Assembly: GCA_034437075.1 (NCBI GenBank)
Contig: DAOTVD010000346.1
Location: 1-13,918, forward strand
Direction of reading: 5' to 3'
DNA length: 13,918 bases
Source: DAOTVD01 sp034437075
GTDB lineage: Bacteria > Chloroflexota > Anaerolineae > Aggregatilineales > J027
The translations under genes and the position numbers were made by a program. How positions within the stretch are numbered: the stretch's first letter is position 1; each line of letters starts with the position of its first letter. Positions 6,532 through 11,898 of this stretch are shown here, piece by piece. The notes below the pieces were generated by a model. It did no database searches and was not told where the DNA came from. It was given only the letters and a program-made list of their open reading frames with translations.

Positions 6532-6540
6532 ATTATAGCA
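6532..6540 (-). promoter_or_regulatory. Perfect extended -10 (TGCTATAAT), leaderless promoter of the protease operon
   Basis: The minus strand reads TGC-TATAAT, a full consensus extended -10. The last base of the hexamer lies 7 bases upstream of ATG 6524, so transcription should start on or one base before the A of the ATG. No convincing -35 is present, as expected for an extended -10 promoter. Confidence 0.65.
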
Positions 6541-6608
6541 TAGCCCCCGCGCTTCGCAGATGATAAAACATGGTCTACCTGACCCTCGCATTCCCCGCGC
6601 AGGGGGAG

Positions 6609-6614
6609 TATATT
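6609..6614 (+). promoter_or_regulatory. Candidate -10 box of the epimerase gene
   Basis: TATATT matches five of six consensus bases and would start transcription near 6621, about 23 bases before the epimerase ATG. No good -35 is seen. The box abuts a small hairpin (TCCCC at 6592-6596 with GGGGA at 6603-6607). Confidence 0.3.
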
Positions 6615-6643
6615 GTGCACGCGAACAACACGAAGGATACACT

Positions 6644-7648
6644 ATGATACTTGTCACCGGGGGCACAGGCTTTTTGGGCCATAGTTTGCTCCCCCTTTTG
6701 CGCGCGCATGATTACCCCGTGCGGGTGCTGACACGTCAACCGGAGGCGCACCCCTGGCTGCGCGAGCTCTCCGCGAATGTCGTGCAAGCGGACATTACCC
6801 ACCCGGATGCGGTGCGCCTGGCCGCCCAAAATACCGAAGCGATCATTCACGCGGCGGGCCTATTTCGTTTTATGGCCGCGCGCGATGAGTTCGAAGCGAC
6901 CAACAGCCAAGGCACCGAGAATGTCTTACGCGCGGCAGTCGAGGTCGGGGTGCGGCGCGTGGTGCTGGTGTCCACGATTGCTGTCGCAGGGTGGCCCACC
7001 GACCCGACCCAAGCCATTGATGAAGACACGCCGCCCCGTCCCTGGGATGATTACCAACGGACGAAGCTGGCCGCCGAACAGCGTGCGCTAGCATACGCTC
7101 GCGATGAAAGGTTGGAGGTAGTCATCGTGCGCGGCGGGGCGTTTTACGGGCCGCATGGGCGCTATGCCTTCAACAAATTATTTTTCGAAGACCCGTTAAT
7201 TAATCGCTTGCCCATGGGCGTGGATGGCGGGCGGCACATCACCTTCCCCGCGTATATTAAAGATGTGGCCCAGGGGGTGCTGCTGGCCCTGGAAAAAGGC
7301 CAATCTGGCGAAATCTACAACATCGCGAGCCAAAGCCTGGCCCATCGCGAGGTGGAACGAACGATTGCGCATCTGGCGGGTACATCGTCCTGGCGACTGC
7401 ACGCGCCCAGCCGTTTAATGATCCCGGTGGCGCGCATGTTAACCCAATTTAGCAAGCTACGTGGCCAGGAGACACTTTACGTGGCCAATATGCAGCCCTA
7501 TATTCTGGGGGAATGGAACGTCTCTATAGAGAAAGCGCGCCGCGCGCTGGGCTACGAGCCCACGCCATTTGAGCAGGGCGTGCGTGAGACGCTACAATGG
7601 TACGCTGAAACAGGTTTATGGAAGCCAAAAAAGGGATACAATGCCTAA
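6644..7648 (+). CDS. NAD(P)-dependent epimerase/reductase of the extended SDR family
   Basis: A 334-aa Rossmann-fold enzyme. The nucleotide-binding motif is VTGGTGFLG (4-12). The active site has S110/T111 (VSTIAV) and Y137-x-x-x-K141 (DYQRTK), so the catalytic triad is complete. Later family marks are VRGGAFYGP (162-170) and a tail ending WYAETGLW, as in dihydroflavonol-4-reductase and 3-beta-hydroxysteroid-dehydrogenase-like proteins. It acts on an unknown hydroxyl- or keto-substrate, perhaps a sugar nucleotide or isoprenoid. ATG at 6644 has a good GAAGGA 6 bases upstream; in-frame starts further upstream have none. The gene overlaps the Nnr gene by 8 bases, indicating cotranscription and coupled translation. 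Substrate cannot be read from the sequence. Confidence 0.85.
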   Translation: MILVTGGTGFLGHSLLPLLRAHDYPVRVLTRQPEAHPWLRELSANVVQADITHPDAVRLAAQNTEAIIHAAGLFRFMAARDEFEATNSQGTENVLRAAVEVGVRRVVLVSTIAVAGWPTDPTQAIDEDTPPRPWDDYQRTKLAAEQRALAYARDERLEVVIVRGGAFYGPHGRYAFNKLFFEDPLINRLPMGVDGGRHITFPAYIKDVAQGVLLALEKGQSGEIYNIASQSLAHREVERTIAHLAGTSSWRLHAPSRLMIPVARMLTQFSKLRGQETLYVANMQPYILGEWNVSIEKARRALGYEPTPFEQGVRETLQWYAETGLWKPKKGYNA

Positions 7649-9383
7649 AATTGTCAGTGTTGAAGAAATGATCGCGATTGAAAAAGCCGCCGATGCCGCC
7701 GGGCATAGCTACGCGGCTATGATGCAAGCGGCGGGGGCCGCGCTCGCCGAACGGATTTTGGCGCGCATCGTGGAATATGGCGGCAGTGCGCGCGTATTCA
7801 TCCTCGCTGGGCCGGGCAACAATGGCGGGGATGGGCTGGTCGCGGGGCGTTTGGTGAAAGAAGCGGCCCCCGATGCGGAAGTGACGGCTTATTGTCTGGC
7901 GCCACGCCCCGAAGATGATGACATCGCAGCGGCGGCGCGCGAGGCGGGCGTGTTTATGGTCGATTACGCAAACGATAAGCAAAATCGTGTGCTGAAAAAT
8001 AGCCTGAGCGCGGCGCATGTGTTGGTTGATGCGCTATTTGGTACGGGGACGCACCTGCCATTGGAAGGCGACGCGGCCAAGTTGCTGAAAGCGGTGGCGG
8101 GTGTGGTAGAGCGCCGCGCGGCGGATTATCCGCGCGCGTTGGCGACGAGCCCAACCGGGCAGCAAAGCGCCTTCATCGAAACGGAGGAACCCGCGCGGCC
8201 CTTCATTATCGCGGTGGATTGCCCCAGCGGGCTAAACTGCGATACAGGCGATGTCGATAAGCTGACCCTGCGCGCGGATGAAACGGTCACCTTTGCGGCG
8301 GCGAAATACGGTCAATTAGCCTTTCCTGGCGCGGCCTATTGTGGTGATCTGTTCTTGGCGGAGATTGGCATCGCGCCGGAGCAGGACGAATTGGCAGCGG
8401 TGCAAACGGCCCTCAGTGATGGGGCGAGCGTGGGCGCATTGCTGCCCGAACGCGACGCCAACGCGCATAAAGGCACGTTTGGCAAGGTCTTTCAGGTGAC
8501 GGGCAGCGCGAATTATGTCGGGGCTTCGGCGTTGGCCGCCGAAGCCGCTTATGCCGTCGGGACGGGCTTGGTGACGGTCGGCGTGCCACAACCGCTCATC
8601 GCGCCACTGGCCAGCCAGGTGTTGGAAGCCACCTGGGTTTTGCTCCCGCATGATCTAGGCGTGATCAACAAGGCTGCTGCGCAGGTCGTGCGCGAAGAAT
8701 GCGCGGGCTATGATGCGCTGCTGGTTGGGTGTGGCATCGGTGACGAAGACGAAACGCGCGACTTTATGCAAGCCTTGCTGCAACAATCGCAAGAGGCCAC
8801 CCGCAAGCCCGCCGCGCGCCGGATTGGGCTGTTGCGAACAGCCGTCGAGGAAGAAGACGAGGGCATCGAAGAAACCGCCGAAGGTGGCTTGCCGCCCCTG
8901 GTCATCGACGCGGATGGGCTGAATGTGCTGGCCAAGCTGGATGGCTGGCCCGCGCTGCTGCCCCCCGAAACGATCATCACGCCGCACCCAGGCGAGTTCG
9001 CGCGTTTGGCGGGCCTGGAAAGCGCCGCCGAAGTACAGGTCGCGCGCCTCGCGCTAGCGCGGGAAAAAGCCGCCCAATGGAACTGTATTATCGTGCTCAA
9101 AGGCGCGCATACAGCCGTGGCCGCGCCCGATGGCCGCGTGACGATTAGCCCCTTCGCGGTGGCGCGCCTGGCCACCGCCGGCACGGGCGACGTTCTGGCG
9201 GGGGTGATCTCTGGCTTGTTGGCGGGGGGCCTAGACCCGTATGACGCAGCCGTTGCGGGGGTGTGGCTGCATGGCCGCGCGGGGGCACCCTATAGCAACC
9301 TAGAAGCGCCCGTGATGCTCGCGCGCGATTTGCTGTGGCGTTTACCGGACGCATTACTCAGCGCTTACGATGCGGCCCACTAG
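7641..9383 (+). CDS. nnr: Bifunctional NAD(P)H-hydrate epimerase / ADP-dependent NAD(P)H-hydrate dehydratase
   Basis: A 580-aa fusion of the YjeF N-terminal epimerase (NnrE) and the ribokinase-fold dehydratase (NnrD), which repair hydrated NAD(P)H formed by heat or by GAPDH. NnrE marks are GPGNNGGDG (57-65), DALFGTG (130-136) and VDCPSGLN (192-199). NnrD marks are HKGTFGKV (276-283), the glycine-rich VGCGIG (362-367), VIDADGLNVL (421-430), TPHPGE (447-452), KGAHT and TAGTGDVLAG (512-521). All are intact. Two extra segments stand out: one at about 155-185, and a run at about 384-418 containing EEEDEGIEETAE between the glycine-rich loop and the VIDADGLN strand. ATG at 7641 is chosen because AAGGGA lies just upstream; a longer frame to 7569 has no such site. 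It overlaps the genes on both sides, by 8 and 14 bases. Confidence 0.95.
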   Translation: MPKIVSVEEMIAIEKAADAAGHSYAAMMQAAGAALAERILARIVEYGGSARVFILAGPGNNGGDGLVAGRLVKEAAPDAEVTAYCLAPRPEDDDIAAAAREAGVFMVDYANDKQNRVLKNSLSAAHVLVDALFGTGTHLPLEGDAAKLLKAVAGVVERRAADYPRALATSPTGQQSAFIETEEPARPFIIAVDCPSGLNCDTGDVDKLTLRADETVTFAAAKYGQLAFPGAAYCGDLFLAEIGIAPEQDELAAVQTALSDGASVGALLPERDANAHKGTFGKVFQVTGSANYVGASALAAEAAYAVGTGLVTVGVPQPLIAPLASQVLEATWVLLPHDLGVINKAAAQVVREECAGYDALLVGCGIGDEDETRDFMQALLQQSQEATRKPAARRIGLLRTAVEEEDEGIEETAEGGLPPLVIDADGLNVLAKLDGWPALLPPETIITPHPGEFARLAGLESAAEVQVARLALAREKAAQWNCIIVLKGAHTAVAAPDGRVTISPFAVARLATAGTGDVLAGVISGLLAGGLDPYDAAVAGVWLHGRAGAPYSNLEAPVMLARDLLWRLPDALLSAYDAAH

Positions 9384-9744
9384 CCTCGTGCAGACGCTCT
9401 TGCGCGGTGCGCGGGGGCGGTGCCCCAACTGCGGGCAGGGTCGGCTGTGGCAGGGATTATTCGGCGTGGGGGCGGCCTGCCCAGTCTGTGGGCAACGCTT
9501 CCAGAGCCAACCCGGCGATTTCACCGGTGCCAGCGTGCTGAGTTATGCGCTGGCGTCCGTGGTTGGGTTGGCCTTTGGGCTGCTGGCTGTCTTGTTTTTC
9601 GAGTGGCCTTTGTGGCTAACGATGACGCTTGGCGTCGCGTTGATCGTGGCTGTGGTGGCGTTGACCTATCGCCCGCTAAAGGGGCTATGGATCGGTTTTC
9701 TGGTGTATAGCGACTTTCTGCCACCCCCCGGCGCCGAGCGCTAG
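9370..9744 (+). CDS. DUF983 zinc-ribbon membrane protein
   Basis: A 124-aa protein of the DUF983 family. Two CxxC pairs (C18/C21 and C37/C40) should bind zinc in a small cytoplasmic ribbon, followed by transmembrane segments at about 54-77 and 81-99. The intervening QPGDFTGAS matches the family pattern. Role unknown; DUF983 proteins occur singly in many bacteria, sometimes near cytochrome oxidase assembly genes, which are not seen here. The ATG lies 14 bases inside the 3' end of nnr. The stop TAG shares a CTAG with the convergent dehydrogenase stop, so the two coding regions overlap by 3 bases including stops. Confidence 0.88.
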   Translation: MRPTSLVQTLLRGARGRCPNCGQGRLWQGLFGVGAACPVCGQRFQSQPGDFTGASVLSYALASVVGLAFGLLAVLFFEWPLWLTMTLGVALIVAVVALTYRPLKGLWIGFLVYSDFLPPPGAER

Positions 9745-10532
9745 AGCGTCGCGCGCAGGCTGCCCCCGTCCACCGGAATCATAGCGCCATGCACGTAGGA
9801 CGCCGCAGGCGAACACAGAAACGCGGCCACGCGCCCGAATTCTTCTGGTTCGGCCATGCGCCGCAAGGGCACATTGGCGGTGCGTTCTTGCAAAATGGCC
9901 GGGACGCTGCTTTCGCGTTGTTCGGCTTGCTGCTTTAGCAAATAGGTCACGCGGTCGGTGCGCGTCCAACCGGGCAAAATGGCATTTACGCGGATACCCT
10001 TCGGCCCGAGTTCGTTGGCCAGAGTCTTAACCAAGCCGCCAACGCTCATCCGCACGGCGTTGGAGAGCAATAGATTATCAATGGGCTGCTTGATGCTGAC
10101 AGACGTCACGGCCAAGATAGCGGCATGCTCCGAAAGGCGCAGCAAGGGCAAGGCGGCGCGCACGAGGTAAACGGTGCTCATCACCAGGCCATCGTAAGCC
10201 GCGCGCCAATCGTCGTTGCTCAGGCTTTCGAAATTGCCTGAGGGCGGCCCGCCAGCGTTAGTCACCAAGATGTCGATGCCCCCGTATTGCTTGGCGGTTT
10301 CTTCCACCAGGCGGCGTGCGTCTTCTTCGCGAGAGACATCGCCAGGGATAGCTAGGATGTCGCTGCCCGTGCTATCGCGCAAATGATCGGCGGTTTGGGC
10401 GAGCTTTTCCGCCGAGCGGCCATTGATGGCCACTTTAGCGCCTTCTAGCGCCAGTTGCGCGGCGGTAGCGGCACCCAAGCCCGCACTACTCGCAGCCACA
10501 ACCGCGCGTAAATCTTTTAGTCCCAAATCCAT
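9741..10532 (-). CDS. Short-chain dehydrogenase/reductase with SxxxR in place of YxxxK
   Basis: A 263-aa Rossmann-fold protein of the 3-oxoacyl-ACP-reductase-like branch. The cofactor loop is AASSAGLG (13-20) in place of TGxxxGxG. Other marks are NGRS (37-40, suggesting NADPH), GDVSRE, TNAGGPPSG (91-99), VNAILPGW and the C-terminal IPVDGG. Catalytic S144 (VTSVS) is in place, but 13 residues later, where the family has Tyr, lies S157, and R161 replaces Lys (S-N-A-V-R). This NAGGPP-type branch is known to depart from YxxxK, so the change is likely lineage-wide and not decay. ATG at 10532 has AGGAG 8 bases upstream, overlapping the stop of the 119-aa gene. It ends in a CTAG shared with the convergent DUF983 gene. 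Substrate unknown. Confidence 0.85.
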   Translation of the reverse strand: MDLGLKDLRAVVAASSAGLGAATAAQLALEGAKVAINGRSAEKLAQTADHLRDSTGSDILAIPGDVSREEDARRLVEETAKQYGGIDILVTNAGGPPSGNFESLSNDDWRAAYDGLVMSTVYLVRAALPLLRLSEHAAILAVTSVSIKQPIDNLLLSNAVRMSVGGLVKTLANELGPKGIRVNAILPGWTRTDRVTYLLKQQAEQRESSVPAILQERTANVPLRRMAEPEEFGRVAAFLCSPAASYVHGAMIPVDGGSLRATL

Positions 10533-10543
10533 TGATGCAACTC

Positions 10544-10903
10544 CTATTGTTCGGCGGTCACGCTCGTACTGGTGATGTCCTCGGCGCAACTACAGGAAAT
10601 CGTACGGCCATTGCTTTCACAGATAATATCGCCCGCCCGGTTGGAATACCATTGATACTGTTCGCGGTAGCCATCCAGATAGACAATGCCCTCGCCGTTT
10701 TGGATGTCGAAACCCCGATTCGGGCATTGTTGGTCAACGGCATGTTGAAATTCGTTGCGCCAGACTTCGACATTCTCGATGGCTTGGAAAAACGACATGA
10801 TAATGATGATGCATCCGCACACTGCCGGCAATATTACCACCACCAGGGCGGGCAAAATGTATGTATTGCTGAGGGCCGGTACAGCTAGAGGCGAGCGTTG
10901 CAT
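10544..10903 (-). CDS. 119-aa membrane protein with a four-cysteine outer domain
   Basis: I do not recognise a family. Residues 15-38 form one strongly hydrophobic helix containing a CGC (C29, C31). The rest (39-119) is polar and predicted to face the outside. It holds four cysteines, C60, C95, C104 and C106 (CPNRG, then ICES, then SCSCAED), which could form two disulfides or a metal site. The segment from about 80 to 95 is aromatic and polar (YREQYQWYSNRAG). The gene starts 31 bases after the FHA-protein gene and ends 11 bases before the dehydrogenase ATG, so it sits in the middle of that run. No Shine-Dalgarno is evident. Real coding is supported by tight spacing and codon usage similar to its neighbours. 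Confidence 0.65.
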   Translation of the reverse strand: MQRSPLAVPALSNTYILPALVVVILPAVCGCIIIIMSFFQAIENVEVWRNEFQHAVDQQCPNRGFDIQNGEGIVYLDGYREQYQWYSNRAGDIICESNGRTISCSCAEDITSTSVTAEQ

Positions 10904-10934
10904 AAACTAATCAATCGTCCGTGTTGCTTGGTGG

Positions 10935-11372
10935 TCAGTCAAGTTCGAGCCGTAGTTCTACGGCACCGATGCCGATAATGTCGCCAGTGGAAAGCACGAC
11001 GGGCTCGTCGATGCGCTGGCCATTGAGCGCGGTGCCATTGCGGCTGTGTTGGTCTTCGAGCCACCATTGCCCCATCCGGTGAATGACGCGCGCATGATGA
11101 TTGGAGGCGAACTGGTCGTCAATCTGAATCGTGTTGCTCGCTGAGCGGCCCATGGTGGTGCTATGCACCAGGGGCAAGACATCCCCAGGAACAGGTTGGT
11201 TGTTGTCGCTTGCGATGACAACCAGGCGGCCCGCTTTTTCGTGCCGAGTACGTAATAGCGCGCTGGTGGCTCGATAATCCTGATACAAGAACCACGCCAG
11301 GCTGCCCCAAAACGCCAGCAGTCCTCCGCTAGCGGCGCAGCGCAACATGAGAAAAATGGTTTCATCGGTCAC
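10935..11372 (-). CDS. Membrane-anchored FHA-domain protein
   Basis: A 145-aa protein with one transmembrane helix (about 12-30) and a cytoplasmic forkhead-associated domain (about 72-142). The domain shows the conserved GR (75-76), S90-x-x-H93 (ASNHH), SRNGT (110-114) and TGDIIGIG (129-136). FHA domains bind phosphothreonine peptides, so this is probably a reader of a Ser/Thr kinase signal, and a probable kinase gene lies just upstream in the same orientation. The start is GTG, which suits a leaderless mRNA: a consensus-like promoter ends 8 bases before it. The receiver gene stops 45 bases upstream. A TM-FHA protein could recruit a phosphorylated partner to the membrane; the partner is not identified. 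Confidence 0.88.
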   Translation of the reverse strand: MTDETIFLMLRCAASGGLLAFWGSLAWFLYQDYRATSALLRTRHEKAGRLVVIASDNNQPVPGDVLPLVHSTTMGRSASNTIQIDDQFASNHHARVIHRMGQWWLEDQHSRNGTALNGQRIDEPVVLSTGDIIGIGAVELRLELD

Positions 11373-11380
11373 AAGGGTGC

Positions 11381-11409
11381 ATTATCTCGTGTCTGGATGG
11401 CCTTGGCAA
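11381..11409 (-). promoter_or_regulatory. Sigma70-type promoter placed for a leaderless FHA-protein mRNA
   Basis: The minus strand reads TTGCCA (11404-11409), exactly 17 bases, then GATAAT (11381-11386), each five of six matches. The GTG start lies 8 bases past the -10, so transcription would begin 0-2 bases before it. No Shine-Dalgarno is present or needed. Confidence 0.6.
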
Positions 11410-11417
11410 GGTATGGT

Positions 11418-11798
11418 CTAGCCTTGTTGATCCAACGCGCGGCCTACGATTTGCCGAAATTCTTGCAAGGCATAGGGCTTTTGCAAAATATAATTGGCGA
11501 GAGCGGCGATATCCTGGATTTGCTCGGCATTAAACACGGTCGTGATGATGACCACCACATCCTGTAAATCGGGGCTTTGGCGCATAAAGCGTAACAGGGC
11601 TTCGCCGCGTATGTGGGGCAGGTTCAAATCCAAAATGACCAGGTCGTAGCGGTTGTTTTGTAGAAGATCCATGCCTTCAACCCCATTTTGAGCAGTGTGA
11701 ATGGTGCAGTGAAAGGGTCTGAGCATGTGCACGATCATCATTTGTAAATCGAGAGCATCCTCGATAATGAGTACGTGCTGGGTGTTGGGGGTGTTCAT
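11418..11798 (-). CDS. Single-domain response regulator (CheY-like receiver)
   Basis: A 126-aa stand-alone receiver with all active-site residues: acidic pair E13-D14, phospho-acceptor D57 (VILDLNLPH), T86 or T87 (IITTVFN) and K107 followed by P108. There is no output domain, so it acts by protein-protein contact, as CheY or a relay receiver does. No histidine kinase lies in the window. It is flanked by a WD40/kinase-like gene 100 bases upstream and the FHA gene 45 bases downstream. Receiver domains can also be targets of Ser/Thr kinases, which would fit the setting but is speculation. No clear ribosome binding site precedes the ATG; a weak candidate promoter (TTTGCA-17-TAATAT, 11866-11894, minus strand) lies in the upstream gap. 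Identity is secure, pathway unknown. Confidence 0.93.
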   Translation of the reverse strand: MNTPNTQHVLIIEDALDLQMMIVHMLRPFHCTIHTAQNGVEGMDLLQNNRYDLVILDLNLPHIRGEALLRFMRQSPDLQDVVVIITTVFNAEQIQDIAALANYILQKPYALQEFRQIVGRALDQQG

Positions 11799-11898
11799 GA
11801 TGGTTAGTAAGGTCAGTGTTTGTCTTCGAGTGATGATCGTTAACCCCTATCAGTGTAGAAAACCAATATTAATGCGGAGTTAAAGGTTTGCAAATGTT

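Noticed and set aside
6592..6607. TCCCC/GGGGA hairpin before the epimerase as a terminator
   Set aside because: The stem has 5 base pairs and no U-run follows; it overlaps a likely -10 box and is best seen as chance in GC-rich DNA.
7524..8018. 164-codon minus-strand frame opposite nnr
   Set aside because: It is a shadow frame in GC-rich sequence; the opposite strand carries conserved NnrE motifs.
11835..11846. GATCGTTAACCC upstream of the receiver gene as a second site for the GbsR-type regulator
   Set aside because: It shares only GTTAAC and lacks the palindrome or second half-site.
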